Shown here: positions 1 through 8,965 of the stretch, one piece after another
Layout: every line of letters begins with the position of its first letter
Numbering within the stretch: position 1 is the stretch's first letter
NCBI GenBank assembly: GCA_017302435.1
Contig: JAFLDL010000034.1
Coordinates: 1-53,497, forward strand
Length of the DNA: 53,497 bases
From: Candidatus Accumulibacter necessarius
GTDB taxonomy: Bacteria > Pseudomonadota > Gammaproteobacteria > Burkholderiales > Rhodocyclaceae
Direction of reading: 5' to 3'
The notes under the pieces: model-generated
Seen by the model: the letters and a program-made list of their open reading frames with translations, nothing else
What the model was told of the DNA's origin: nothing
The model's database searches: none
Made by a program: the position numbers and the translations under genes

Positions 1-434
1 CGGGTGCCAAGGAACTGCTGATCACGGCAGACGGAGGTGGCAGCAACGGCTCACGGGTACGCCTCTGGAAACTGGAGTTGCAGCGCCTCGCTGACGAACT
101 GTCGATCCCAATCCGGATCAGTCACTTTCCTCCCGGAACCAGCAAGTGGAACAAGATCGAGCATCGCTTGTTCTCCTTCATCAGCCTCAACTGGCGCGGC
201 AAGCCCTTGGTAAGTCACGAGGTCATCGTCAATCTCATTGCCGCTACCACCACACGCAGAGGCTTAACCGTCCGGGCAGAACTGGACCCGACCCTGTACC
301 CGAAAGGCGTCAAAGTATCTGACGAAGAGTTCGCAGCCATTTGCCTCACACGGGACGAATTTCACGGCGAATGGAACTACGTCATTACTCCAAGTACCAC
401 ATAAAAGTCCACGTTATTATTTAACGGCTCCTTA
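1..434 (+). mobile_element. Right end of an ISAzo13-family insertion sequence (partial)
   Basis: The transposase stop at 404 is followed by an AT-rich stretch that ends near TTAACGGCTCCTTA (421-434). I take this as the likely right terminal inverted repeat because it lies where the IS should end and differs in composition from the flank. The matching left repeat is outside the window, so the exact boundary is an inference. Confidence 0.5.
3..404 (+). CDS. ISAzo13-type transposase, C-terminal fragment
   Basis: The reading frame is open from the left edge of the window to a TAA at 402-404, so only about the last 133 codons are present and the real start lies outside. Two pieces of a DDE catalytic core can be read. 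ITADGGGSNGSR carries the second acidic residue, and HFPPGTSKWNKIEHR carries the final Glu. This pattern, with KWNKIEHRLFSF followed by a short domain of about 75 residues, is typical of the ISAzo13 (Rhodopirellula-type) transposase family. The protein would cut and join the ends of its own element. Base composition is lower in GC than the housekeeping genes further right, as expected for a mobile element. Whether the element is intact cannot be judged because its left part is missing. Confidence 0.85.
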   Translation, partial: GAKELLITADGGGSNGSRVRLWKLELQRLADELSIPIRISHFPPGTSKWNKIEHRLFSFISLNWRGKPLVSHEVIVNLIAATTTRRGLTVRAELDPTLYPKGVKVSDEEFAAICLTRDEFHGEWNYVITPSTT

Positions 435-845
435 GAAGTGTTCTGAGCAAGAAGTTTCGGTGCAAATAGCTCCCAAGTTTGTTTATGGCATATTTTGGGT
501 CGCCGAGAGTATCGTGCGGATAACGCAAGTATCTGTTTTTCCATCGGAAGTATCTTTTCGGAAAGTCCGACAGGCTGCTAGTGCGAGCAGAACACCCTGC
601 TTCAGGTGCACCGCTTGAACACTGGTGCTACGTTTCGAACGTCCGATTTTCAGTTCCGGCGACTTCCGCTTCGGGTCGCGACGCGACCGACAACTGTCAA
701 AGTTGATTGCCGTAAAGCAGCCAGTGAATTTTCGTTTCCCGAAAACGGCCTTTCGTTGAATACACTGGATGTAGACATCAACACCATCACCAGAAATGAA
801 CATTCAACAAACAGTAACGCCATCTTCAGCCAGGGGAGTAATGCT
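405..845. other. Non-coding stretch between IS end and acetyltransferase
   Basis: After the probable IS end near 434 there is about 400 bp without a convincing gene. The frame of the downstream acetyltransferase stays open back to 606, but that extension has no family-like sequence or ribosome binding site. A sequence resembling the short repeats at 1520 and 1623 (CCGAAAACGGCC) lies near 740-750. Confidence 0.6.
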
Positions 846-1487
846 TTGAAAATAGCAATCAGGTCTGAAAACGAAGCCGACCACCTCGCCGTTGAAGTAT
901 TAACCCGCGAAGCCTTCTGGAACCTATATAGGCCAGGCTGCGATGAGCACTACACCACACATTTGATACGTGGCCATGAAGACTTTCTGCCAGACTTGAC
1001 CTTCGTAGCTGAGGTAGATGGCGAGATCGTTGGCAGCATTGTGTACACCCGATCATGGGTGATCGATGAGCTCGACGAGAGGGTAGAGACGGCCACCTTC
1101 GGGCCGTTGTGCGTGCACCCAGCTTGGCAGCGACGGGGCGTAGGTTCTGCTCTGATCGGGCATTCATGGGCGCTGGCAGCAGAGAAGGGGTATCCAGGAA
1201 TCATAATTCTGGGTGACCCGCACAACTACTGCAAGCATGGCTTTAAGACGGGAAAGGACCTAGGAGTCTGCACTCTAGATGGCAAGTACCCCTTGGGACT
1301 GCTGGTGTTGGAATTACGTCAGGGCTTTTTTGCTTCTAGCCGACGATGGAAATTCCAGACCAGTGAGGTGTATGAGTTTGACGCCGCCCAGGTGGAGGTG
1401 TACGACGCACGCTTTCCTCCCAAGGAAAAGAAGCATCAGTACTCGCAAGAACTGTTTGCCATGCTAGTGCGTGCGGTGGTGGAGTAA
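846..1487 (+). CDS. GNAT family N-acetyltransferase (YhbS-like)
   Basis: This 213-residue protein is a GCN5-related acetyltransferase that would move an acetyl group from acetyl-CoA to an unknown amine. The family core is visible: a hydrophobic strand with VAEVDGEIVGSIVY (about residues 55-70), then CVHPAWQRRGVGSALIGH, the acetyl-CoA pyrophosphate loop (Q/R-x-x-G-x-G/A). The layout matches COG3153 (YhbS-like) proteins. I chose the TTG at 846 because AGGGGAG at 832-838 sits 7 bases upstream and the product then begins MKIAIRSE, as family members do. The ATG at 841 is in another frame and stops after two codons. The gene stands alone beside an IS end and short repeats and has lower GC than the core genes, which suggests recent acquisition. 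The substrate cannot be predicted. Confidence 0.85.
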   Translation: MKIAIRSENEADHLAVEVLTREAFWNLYRPGCDEHYTTHLIRGHEDFLPDLTFVAEVDGEIVGSIVYTRSWVIDELDERVETATFGPLCVHPAWQRRGVGSALIGHSWALAAEKGYPGIIILGDPHNYCKHGFKTGKDLGVCTLDGKYPLGLLVLELRQGFFASSRRWKFQTSEVYEFDAAQVEVYDARFPPKEKKHQYSQELFAMLVRAVVE

Positions 1488-1519
1488 GCGGGGCAGTCAA
1501 GCGCGTCTCAAGTTCCTTA

Positions 1520-1541
1520 CCGAAAACCGGCCACTCAATAG
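1520..1541 (+). repeat. Short direct repeat, copy 1
   Basis: A 22-bp unit beginning CCGAAAACCGGCCACTCAAT. It recurs at 1623-1644 with two differences (C/T and A/G). A more divergent relative (CCGAAAACGGCC) lies upstream of the acetyltransferase near 740. The units sit only in the non-coding DNA around that gene. Confidence 0.6.
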
Positions 1542-1622
1542 CGCAAAACGATTGAAAATTCGAACGCGCCTTAGAGGACCGCTGATGGCCGGGTCGAGCC
1601 AGTGGGGTTGTCAACTTGCTCG

Positions 1623-1644
1623 CCGAAAACCGGCCATTCAGTAG
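1623..1644 (+). repeat. Short direct repeat, copy 2
   Basis: Second copy of the unit at 1520-1541, 103 bp further on, reading CCGAAAACCGGCCATTCAGT and ending in AG. Related GGCCA-centred words (for example GGCTAATGGCCGACTG near 1694) follow, so the region may be built from degenerate copies of one small element. Confidence 0.6.
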
Positions 1645-2599
1645 GGGCATGGTACGCCACATCTATTGAAATTGGATGGCTATCTCGACCGTCGGCTAAT
1701 GGCCGACTGCCGACGGACGCCATCCTGCATCCAGTGACTGCTTTCCGCGGCGTAGCGGTCAATCAGGCAAGAATAGCACCGCTGAAAATCGAGCGGCGGC
1801 TTCCGTGTTGTCGGGGGTGCGGTGAATAGATGCTTGCAAGAGCCTCGATCGTCTGCTCTGGGTCGGTCGCTGTCTGTGGTCGGAAAGGTCAGAACGACTG
1901 CTCTCATGTTCGATGCGGCCGTTCGCGCTCGACTCCAGCAGTTGCTCGTCCGGCTGGCTGCTCCCGAGCATAAGCGGCCACTGAACTTGCGTGGTTCGGT
2001 GACGGCAACCGGCCAAGAGCGGATGGCGAGGAAACTACTTCCATGGCGGACATTCGATCGAAAACCTCTATCGGTCTACCATGGCATCCGGAACGACGGA
2101 GAGCAGGATCGAAAGTGCCTGCCAATGGTTTGCAGGCGCAACCTCCCGCTCATCGGCGCGCCAAGTCAGGAAGGCAGAGACCACAGCAGCCCCCATCTCC
2201 CGCGGAGGCCCACGTGCCCGCGCACACGGAATCCCAGACGACTAGCGCCGACGTTTCGGGCGGTTCGATAGCTGTTACGATTGCGTCTGCAAGACGGACT
2301 TCTGAGGTGGGCATGCGCGGGTCTCCTGACGGGTTGATGGGTGTGCAAGAGCCATGGACGGGGTCACCCGTGCATCCTCGTACATGCGGAACGATCCGCA
2401 GACTAACCAAAATCCCGCCAAGGCTCTGATTTGTTACGGACTATGCATCGCCATTCAGCCTCGTGCATGTCACCCCTGCAATATGAACCACAGCCCGCGC
2501 TTCTGGGCGATCGTTGCGCGACTGTGTCCCGATTACCGGGCGGCACGCGAAAAACTGAAACGGCGCGCGGCCCATTGTCCAAACTGGTAAGGAAATGGC

Positions 2600-2986
<387 letters not shown>

Positions 2987-3050
2987 AGCGGGAAATGCTC
3001 ATCGATGATCTCACCGATCCGCGGCTAGTCAGCCTGGCGTAAGAGGAAGC

Positions 3051-3081
3051 CTGCAGAATCGTGCTCCGATCGATTCTGCAG
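3051..3081 (+). terminator. Hairpin downstream of gloA
   Basis: A perfect 11-bp stem (CTGCAGAATCG paired with CGATTCTGCAG) closes a 9-base loop. There is no run of T after it, so it is either a weak terminator or an mRNA 3'-end stabiliser between gloA and the next operon. Confidence 0.35.
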
Positions 3082-3182
3082 CCCGCGTAGCACAGTGTCT
3101 GCAACCGTCGACCGGATCCTGCCGAGCCACGTCTCGCCCCGGGCGAGACCCTTTCAACCTGTTCAAACTGTACAACAAAGCC

Positions 3183-4172
3183 ATGCTGCTCCGCCGCCTC
3201 GCAAGCTCCGGCCACCGCCTGGCCGCATCTCTGGTCATTGCCCTGACCCTGTTTGCGGCCGTTGACGCCCCTGCCGGCCTGGCGATTGCCCTCAATTCGG
3301 CCGACGGCACGATCAGCCTGATCGACACCGAAACCTACGCCGTCACCGGCAAGGCAAACGTGTGCAAGGAGCCGCATCACCTGATGCCGACGCCCGACGA
3401 CAAGTCGGTGATCGTCGCCTGCGCCGCCGCCAACCAGCTGGTCTTCTTCGACCCGCAAACCGGTCAGGAGCAGAAGCGCATCCGCAACATTTCGGACCCC
3501 TATCAACTGGGCTACTCGCCGAACGGGAAATGGTTCGTTGCCACTTCACTGCGGCTGGACCGGGTCGATATCTATGATCCGCAGGACTTCCGGCTCATCG
3601 CCCGCCTGCCCGCACCGAAGACCCCTTCGCACATGGCTTTCGACGATGCCAGCCAGTTTGTCTTCGTGACCCTGCAGGACTCGAACGAGGTGATGGCGAT
3701 CAGCCTGCCGACGCAGAAGATCGCCTGGGTCATGCCAGTCGCCGCGACGCCGGCGGGAATCGTCATGTCTCCCGACAACCGCCATCTGCTCGTCGCTTGC
3801 ATGGGCGACGGCGTCGTCGAGGTGATTGAGTGGCGCTACCGGAAGAGCGTCAAGAAGGTGGCCACCGCCGCTGCCGCCCACAATCTGCAGCCAAAGGGTG
3901 ACGGGCGCCATTTCTACGTTTCGAACCGCTCGGTCGATGGCAGTATCTCGCTGCTTGATACCCAGACACTGACGGTGGTGGGCAAGTACGAGGTGCCGGG
4001 CGGCCCGGACGACATGATGGTACGTGCCGACGGCAAGGAACTGTGGGCCACCGCCCGCTTCGCCCGCAAGGTGCAGGTCATCGACCTCGCCACCGGTACG
4101 CTCAAGCGGTCGATACCGGTCGGCAGTTCGCCACACGGGGTCTTCTTCCTCAATCACGCGGGTCTCAGATGA
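3183..4172 (+). CDS. YncE-like YVTN beta-propeller protein, exported
   Basis: The 329-residue product starts with a signal peptide (basic LLRRLASSGHR, hydrophobic SLVIALTLFAAV, cleavage near residues 30-35). It then consists almost entirely of YVTN/NHL-like propeller repeats of about 42 residues. Each repeat has a 'D-x-x-T/Q-x-x' turn, as in SLIDTETYAVTGK, FFDPQTGQEQK, SLLDTQTLTVVGK and VIDLATGTLKR. About seven blades can be counted, as in YncE-type proteins, which are periplasmic and have no settled enzymatic role. It is the first gene of a tight operon: its TGA at 4170-4172 overlaps the ATG of the deacetylase gene. It could be a binding or scaffold protein for a cell-envelope modification carried out by its neighbours; that role is inferred from context only. 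Confidence 0.8.
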   Translation: MLLRRLASSGHRLAASLVIALTLFAAVDAPAGLAIALNSADGTISLIDTETYAVTGKANVCKEPHHLMPTPDDKSVIVACAAANQLVFFDPQTGQEQKRIRNISDPYQLGYSPNGKWFVATSLRLDRVDIYDPQDFRLIARLPAPKTPSHMAFDDASQFVFVTLQDSNEVMAISLPTQKIAWVMPVAATPAGIVMSPDNRHLLVACMGDGVVEVIEWRYRKSVKKVATAAAAHNLQPKGDGRHFYVSNRSVDGSISLLDTQTLTVVGKYEVPGGPDDMMVRADGKELWATARFARKVQVIDLATGTLKRSIPVGSSPHGVFFLNHAGLR

Positions 4173-4927
4173 ACGCCTTGATCAGCCACCTGGGGCTTGG
4201 CCTGAGCCTGCTGACCGCTTGCGCGACTGCCCTCGCCACGCCTGCCGCGCCGCCCTCTGCCGCCTGCAAGGGGACACTCTACCTGACCTTTGACACCGGC
4301 AACATGCGCCACGCCGACCTGATCGCCGAGACGCTGGCGAGGCATGGCGTCAAGGCGACCTTCTTTCTCGCCCAGGAAAAGACCAGCCGCGGGGACCATG
4401 CGCTTGACGCCAGCTGGGCGCCTTACTGGCAGGCGCGCGTCGCGGAAGGCCACGCTTTTGGCAGCCACACCTGGCGGCACGGCAGCTTCCGTGAGGATAT
4501 CGGCAACCAGGTCCGCTACCGGCTGCCGGATGGCGGCAGCGAAAACATGGACGCGCGGGCCGTCTGTGGCGAGTTGCAGCGCCCCGATACGCGCTTCCAG
4601 GAGTTGACCGGCCGTCGGCTCGATCCCCTGTGGCGCGCTCCCGGCGGTCGCACGACGCCGAACACGCTGGCCGCCGCGCAGGCCTGTGGCTACCGCCATG
4701 TCGGCTGGGCGGCAGCGGGTTTTCTGGGTGATGAACTTCCCTCCGAGACCTACCCCAATTCGCTGCTGCTGAAGCGCGCCTTCGAGCGTCTGAAGGATGG
4801 CGACATCGTCATGGCCCATCTCGGCATCTGGTCGCGCAAGGATCCCTTTGCGCCGATGCTGGACCCCTTGATCGCTGGCCTGAAAAGCAGAGGCTTCTGT
4901 TTTGCGGCGCGGCGCGCGCAGCCATGA
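4169..4927 (+). CDS. Polysaccharide deacetylase family protein, exported
   Basis: This 252-residue protein has a signal peptide (residues 1-23, LGLSLLTACATALA) and a NodB/CE4 deacetylase fold. Motif 1 reads LTFDTGNM (about residues 39-46). The first Asp is kept but the usual second Asp of TFDDG is Thr. Motif 2 is GSHTWRH, giving the metal pair H-x3-H. Motif 3 is the WRAPGG loop, and a late MAHLGI could provide the catalytic His. The enzyme would remove acetyl groups from N-acetylated sugars in the periplasm, or act as a related amide hydrolase if the altered motif 1 changes its chemistry. The ATG overlaps the stop of the propeller gene, and its own TGA overlaps the next start, so translation of the three is probably coupled. 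Confidence 0.85.
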   Translation: MNALISHLGLGLSLLTACATALATPAAPPSAACKGTLYLTFDTGNMRHADLIAETLARHGVKATFFLAQEKTSRGDHALDASWAPYWQARVAEGHAFGSHTWRHGSFREDIGNQVRYRLPDGGSENMDARAVCGELQRPDTRFQELTGRRLDPLWRAPGGRTTPNTLAAAQACGYRHVGWAAAGFLGDELPSETYPNSLLLKRAFERLKDGDIVMAHLGIWSRKDPFAPMLDPLIAGLKSRGFCFAARRAQP

Positions 4928-5946
4928 TCAACGGCCTGAGTGAGGCGTTTGTCACCATTCAGGGTTGGCTGCTCGATCGCCTGATCCAGCCGCCACTACT
5001 GGCCATGGGGTTGGGCAGCTATCTGGAGATGGCGTTCGACGGCATCGAGTTCTTCCTCTGCGGGGTCCTGCAGATCGGCGCGGCCTACCTCCTGCTGCGC
5101 CCCCTGGAGGCCCTGCGACCGATCGAGGTCTGGCCGGACCGCCGGGCGGTGCGGGTGGACGTGCTCTATTCGCTGCTCGACCGGCTGGGCATCATTCCCC
5201 TCCTCGTCTTTGCCCTTCTGGCGCCCCTGTTCGCGAGCTTCGACAGCTGGCTACGCTTCAACGACATCATCCCACCACAACTCGAAGACCTCTTCCCTTC
5301 GCTGGAGACGCGGCCACTGCTCAGTTTCCTGATCTATCTCCTGATCCTGGACTTCACCGAATACTGGCGCCACCGCCTGTCGCACCGTTTTCGCTGGTGG
5401 TGGGCGCTGCACGCGATCCACCACAGTCAGCGCCAGATGACGTTGTGGACCGACAGCCGCAACCATCTGCTCGACGACCTGATTGGCGGCTTCTGGTTTG
5501 CCGTCGTCGCGCTGCTGGTCGGCGTGCCGCCAGGCCATTTCATCGGCCTGCTGATCGTCGTCAAGACGATCGAGAACCTGTCACATGTCAATGCCCGGCT
5601 TTCGTTCGGACGCCTTGGCGAATTGCTTCTGGTCAGCCCGCGTTACCATCGCTGGCACCATGCGCTCGACCTCCCGGGCGGCCGCCAGTACCGCTACGGC
5701 TGCAATTTTGCGGTCCTCTTTCCGGTCTGGGATCAACTCTTTGCGACCCAGTATCGTGGACAGGCAATGCCCGCCTGCGGCATCAGGCATGGGCCGCTGC
5801 CCGAGTCGGCGGCGCAGAGCGGCTTCTGGCGACAGCAATACGAGGGCCTTTGCGCGCTGGCAGCGGCTTTCCGCCCCGATCCATGCCGACCGCAACCGAT
5901 CGGCCGAACCGACGACTACCGACAGTCAGACACCCATGCTCGATGA
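4924..5946 (+). CDS. Sterol desaturase / fatty acid hydroxylase family membrane protein
   Basis: The 340-residue protein has about five hydrophobic segments (for example FFLCGVLQIGAAYLLL, IIPLLVFALLAPLFA, LLSFLIYLLILDF). It also has the three His clusters that hold the di-iron centre of this superfamily: HRLSHR, HAIHHS and RYHRWHHAL, plus an upstream EYWRH and an HVN. Members insert oxygen into lipid chains or sterols using O2 in the inner membrane. The substrate here is unknown; membrane lipids or hopanoids are possible. The ATG at 4924 overlaps the deacetylase stop (ATGA). The last 11 bases overlap the start of the HD-domain gene. The tight coupling with an exported deacetylase and propeller points to envelope or lipid modification. 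Confidence 0.85.
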   Translation: MINGLSEAFVTIQGWLLDRLIQPPLLAMGLGSYLEMAFDGIEFFLCGVLQIGAAYLLLRPLEALRPIEVWPDRRAVRVDVLYSLLDRLGIIPLLVFALLAPLFASFDSWLRFNDIIPPQLEDLFPSLETRPLLSFLIYLLILDFTEYWRHRLSHRFRWWWALHAIHHSQRQMTLWTDSRNHLLDDLIGGFWFAVVALLVGVPPGHFIGLLIVVKTIENLSHVNARLSFGRLGELLLVSPRYHRWHHALDLPGGRQYRYGCNFAVLFPVWDQLFATQYRGQAMPACGIRHGPLPESAAQSGFWRQQYEGLCALAAAFRPDPCRPQPIGRTDDYRQSDTHAR

Positions 5947-6427
5947 AGCCCGCGCCTTCGCGTTGACAGCACACGGCAGCCAGATGTATGGCGACCGGCC
6001 CTATGCCTTCCATCTCGAAGCAGTCGTCAGCCTGTTGTCGGATTACGGGACCGACGCTCAGGTCGTCGGCTATCTTCACGACGTGATCGAGGACACCCGG
6101 GTCACCGAGGACGAGGTTCTGGCGCGCTTTGGACGACGGATTGCCGAGTGCGTCAGCCTGCTCACCGACTCCCCCGGCGCCAGCCGCGCCGAGCGGAAGG
6201 CCGGAACCTACGCCAGGCTGGCGACGGTCGCTGGTCCCGCCGAGCTGGCATTGGTCGTCAAAGCCGCCGACCGGCTGGCCAACGTCAGAAGCTGCCTGGT
6301 CGATCAGTACCATGGCCTGTTGGAGGTGTACCGCAAGGAGCACCCCAGCTTCCGGCGCGCCGCTTACCGCGAGGGCCTCTGTGAGCCCCTGTGGCGCGAA
6401 CTCGATGCCTTGCTGAACGGAGATTGA
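5936..6427 (+). CDS. HD-domain phosphohydrolase (RelA/SpoT hydrolase-like)
   Basis: The start is the ATG at 5936, inside the end of the previous gene, because the product then begins MLDEARAFALTAHGSQ, as small SpoT-like hydrolases do. The 163-residue protein shows the HD motifs in order: an H in AFHLEAVV, the HD pair in GYLHDVIEDT with the downstream ED, and the metal Asp in VKAADRLANV. This resembles MESH1 / small alarmone hydrolases, which remove the 3'-pyrophosphate of (p)ppGpp, but no synthetase domain is present. It is the fourth gene of the operon beginning at 3183, and the exporter gene begins 4 bases after its stop. Alarmone hydrolysis is the best family guess; another nucleotide substrate is possible. 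Confidence 0.75.
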   Translation: MLDEARAFALTAHGSQMYGDRPYAFHLEAVVSLLSDYGTDAQVVGYLHDVIEDTRVTEDEVLARFGRRIAECVSLLTDSPGASRAERKAGTYARLATVAGPAELALVVKAADRLANVRSCLVDQYHGLLEVYRKEHPSFRRAAYREGLCEPLWRELDALLNGD

Positions 6428-6430
6428 CCG

Positions 6431-7051
6431 ATGTTTGAAATCCAGAATTACGCCAGCTTCGTGGCTGCCATCATCGTCTTCCAGTTGATCCCGGGTCCCG
6501 GTACGCTGGCCATTCTCAATGCCACGGCGCGCAATGGCATCGGCGCGGGGCTGGGCGCAGTCGTCGGTACGCTGCTGGGTGACATGGTCTATATGGTCGC
6601 CGCGATCGTCGGTCTGGCCGCGGTGATGAATGCCCACCCCGTGCTTTTCCAGGGCTTGCAGTGGTTCGGCGCCGCCTATCTGGGCTGGATGGGACTGCAA
6701 CTGCTGTTCAGGCCCGTCGCCACCGCCAGTGCCGCCGAGGAAGCAAGGAAAAGCGCCTGGGTGTACTTCCGGCAGGCCTTTGCCGTCAGCCTCACCAACC
6801 CGAAGGTGATGCTTTTTTTTGTCGCCTTCTTTCCGCTCTTCCTGGACGCCAACGCCTCGTCGCTGACGCTGGCGGTGATGATGGCGCACGTCACCATCCT
6901 CAGCTTTCTCTACCAGGCGGGTCTGGTGCTCGTTGGCAACGCGGTGGCGCGCAAACTGTCGTCGCTGCCCTTCGCGCGCAAGCTGGCGACCCGTCTGGCA
7001 GGCGGTGCGCTGCTCGGGTTCGGTGTCAAGCTGGCGCTGGACAATCGCTGA
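6431..7051 (+). CDS. LysE/RhtB family amino-acid exporter
   Basis: This 206-residue inner-membrane protein has the family layout. The N-terminal segment FVAAIIVFQLIPGPGTLAIL contains the PGPG signature at about residues 20-23. It is followed by GIGAGLGAVVGTLLGDMVYM, a third hydrophobic helix (LFQGLQWFGAAYLGWMG), the conserved AVSLTNPKVMLFFVAFFP motif and two more C-terminal helices. Members export amino acids or derivatives (threonine, homoserine lactone, leucine) using the proton gradient. The ATG follows GGAGATTGACCG, and the gene begins 4 bases after the HD-domain gene, so it is probably co-transcribed as the last gene of that operon. The substrate cannot be read from sequence. Confidence 0.9.
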   Translation: MFEIQNYASFVAAIIVFQLIPGPGTLAILNATARNGIGAGLGAVVGTLLGDMVYMVAAIVGLAAVMNAHPVLFQGLQWFGAAYLGWMGLQLLFRPVATASAAEEARKSAWVYFRQAFAVSLTNPKVMLFFVAFFPLFLDANASSLTLAVMMAHVTILSFLYQAGLVLVGNAVARKLSSLPFARKLATRLAGGALLGFGVKLALDNR

Positions 7052-7249
7052 CGCAGGCTCGGCGAACCACGGCATTTCCTGGCGAGGGCCCGGCGCTGGT
7101 CGATTGAGGTCTGGTCTGCGACCAGAAACCAGCCCCCTCGGTGCAACCGAAAACGATGTCGCTCAGGGTGTCGCAGCGGAAACACATCGCCGACGCCTGG
7201 AGTACAATAGCGCCCTCTTGCAACTTGATGATTTTACCGAGGTTTCTGA

Positions 7250-8872
7250 GTGCTCGTCGCCAACAACATCACCATGCAGTTCGGGGCCAAGCCCCTTTTT
7301 GAAAACGTCTCGGTCAAGTTTGGCGAAGGCTATCGCTACGGCCTGATTGGCGCCAATGGCTCCGGCAAGTCGACCTTCATGAAGATCCTCGCCGGCGAAC
7401 TTGAACCCACCGCCGGCAACATCTCGAAAGACCCGCACGAACGCCTGGCCTACCTGCGTCAGGACCAGTTCGCCTTCGAGCAGCAGCGCGTCATCGACGT
7501 GGTGATGATGGGGCACGAGCAGATGTGGGCCTGCATGCTCGAGAAGGACGCCATCTACGCCAACCTCGATGCCACCGAGGACGACTACATGCACGCCGCC
7601 GACCTCGAGGCCCGGTTCGCCGAATACGGCGGCTACACCGCCGAGGCGCGCGCCGGCGAACTGCTGCTCGGCGTCGGCATCCCGGCCGAACAGCACTTTG
7701 GTCCGATGAGCGATGTCGCACCGGGCTGGAAGCTGCGCGTCCTGTTGATCCAGGCGCTGTTTGCCGACCCCGAAATCCTGCTGCTCGACGAACCGACCAA
7801 CAACCTCGACATTGCCACCATCCGCTGGCTGGAAAACGCGATCAACGAGCGCAACAGCACGATGGTCATCATTTCTCACGATCGACACTTCCTCAATCAG
7901 GTGTGTACGCACATGGCCGACCTGGATTACGGCAAGATCGCCGTCTATCCCGGCAACTACGACGACTTCATGGAAGCTTCGACGCAGGCGCGCGAGCGCC
8001 AGCAGAGCGCCAACGCGAAAGCCAAGGAACGGATTGCCGAGCTGCAGAACTTCGTCCGCCGCTTCTCGGCCAACGCCTCGAAAGCCAAACAGGCGACGTC
8101 CCGCCTGAAGCTGATCGACAAACTCAAACCGGAAGACGTCAAGCCCTCGTCTCGCCAGTATCCATGGATCCGTTTCGAGTTCGACGAGAAGGAAAAACTG
8201 CATCGGCAGGCGGTCGAAATCCAGAACCTCAGCTTCGGCTATCACGGCAGCGAGCAGAAAATCTTCAGCAAGCTGGACCTGTCGATCAACGGCGGCGACC
8301 GTCTGGCGGTGATCGGGGAAAACGGTGTCGGCAAGACCACCCTGCTGAAGCTGCTGATGGGAGAGTTGCAACCCCAGCGCGGCAGCATCAAGTGGGCAGA
8401 GAAGGCGCGCCCCGGCTACTATGCTCAGGATCACGCGCAGGATTTCAACAGCGATGTCAGCTTGGCCGACTGGATCGCCGGCTACGCGCGCGATGGCGCC
8501 AGCGACGGTGATGACCTGTCAACGCTGATCCGCGGTACGCTCGGACGCCTCCTGTTCTCGGGCAACGAGGCCCAGAAGGCGGTCAAGGTGATCTCCGGAG
8601 GGGAGCAGGGTCGGATGATTTTCGGCAAACTGATGCTGATGAGACCGAACGTCCTGATCCTTGACGAACCCACCAACCACCTCGACATGGAATCGATCGA
8701 GTCGCTCAATAGCGCGCTCGAGAAGTTCAAGGGCACGCTGGTCTTCGTCTCGCACGACCGCGAATTCGTCTCGTCGCTGGCCACCCGAATCCTCGAAATC
8801 GGCAGCGACGGCAAGGTCGTCAACTACCTCGGCAATTACGAAGAGTACCTGGCGAGCCAGGGTATCACCTGA
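7250..8872 (+). CDS. ybiT: ABC-F family ribosome-associated ATPase YbiT
   Basis: The 540-residue soluble protein has two ABC ATPase domains without membrane segments. Walker A sequences are GANGSGKST (about 35-43) and GENGVGKTT (about 357-365). Walker B regions are [13 protein letters not shown] and [12 protein letters not shown]. The first signature is the unusual VAPGWKLR instead of LSGGE, which is characteristic of YbiT; the second is [10 protein letters not shown] charged linker of about 80 residues ([17 protein letters not shown] onward) joins the domains. ABC-F proteins bind the ribosomal E site and modulate translation. The start is GTG at 7250, giving [12 protein letters not shown] as in orthologues. 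A TACAAT box at 7203-7208 could be its -10 element. The gene stands alone. Confidence 0.93.
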   Translation: MLVANNITMQFGAKPLFENVSVKFGEGYRYGLIGANGSGKSTFMKILAGELEPTAGNISKDPHERLAYLRQDQFAFEQQRVIDVVMMGHEQMWACMLEKDAIYANLDATEDDYMHAADLEARFAEYGGYTAEARAGELLLGVGIPAEQHFGPMSDVAPGWKLRVLLIQALFADPEILLLDEPTNNLDIATIRWLENAINERNSTMVIISHDRHFLNQVCTHMADLDYGKIAVYPGNYDDFMEASTQARERQQSANAKAKERIAELQNFVRRFSANASKAKQATSRLKLIDKLKPEDVKPSSRQYPWIRFEFDEKEKLHRQAVEIQNLSFGYHGSEQKIFSKLDLSINGGDRLAVIGENGVGKTTLLKLLMGELQPQRGSIKWAEKARPGYYAQDHAQDFNSDVSLADWIAGYARDGASDGDDLSTLIRGTLGRLLFSGNEAQKAVKVISGGEQGRMIFGKLMLMRPNVLILDEPTNHLDMESIESLNSALEKFKGTLVFVSHDREFVSSLATRILEIGSDGKVVNYLGNYEEYLASQGIT

Positions 8873-8965
8873 AATGGGGCGGGCGGGCGCTGATACGGCG
8901 CCTGCCAGTGGCCCCTGACGGACAGGACGCCGGCGGCCGCTCCTCTGGCACGCCCTGGCCTGCGA

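Larger units (their letters stand above)
1488..2599. other. 1.1-kb non-coding, repeat-bearing region
   Basis: No open frame here has a ribosome binding site, recognisable domain or native-looking codon use. It holds the two copies of the 22-bp repeat and several degenerate relatives. A 35-codon frame at 2483-2590 just upstream of gloA (beginning MNHSPRFWAIVARL) has a plausible composition but no ribosome binding site and no family I recognise. Confidence 0.55.

Noticed and set aside
2483-2590. 35-codon frame just upstream of gloA
   Set aside because: Reasonable composition but no ribosome binding site and no recognisable family; mentioned only in the description of the region.
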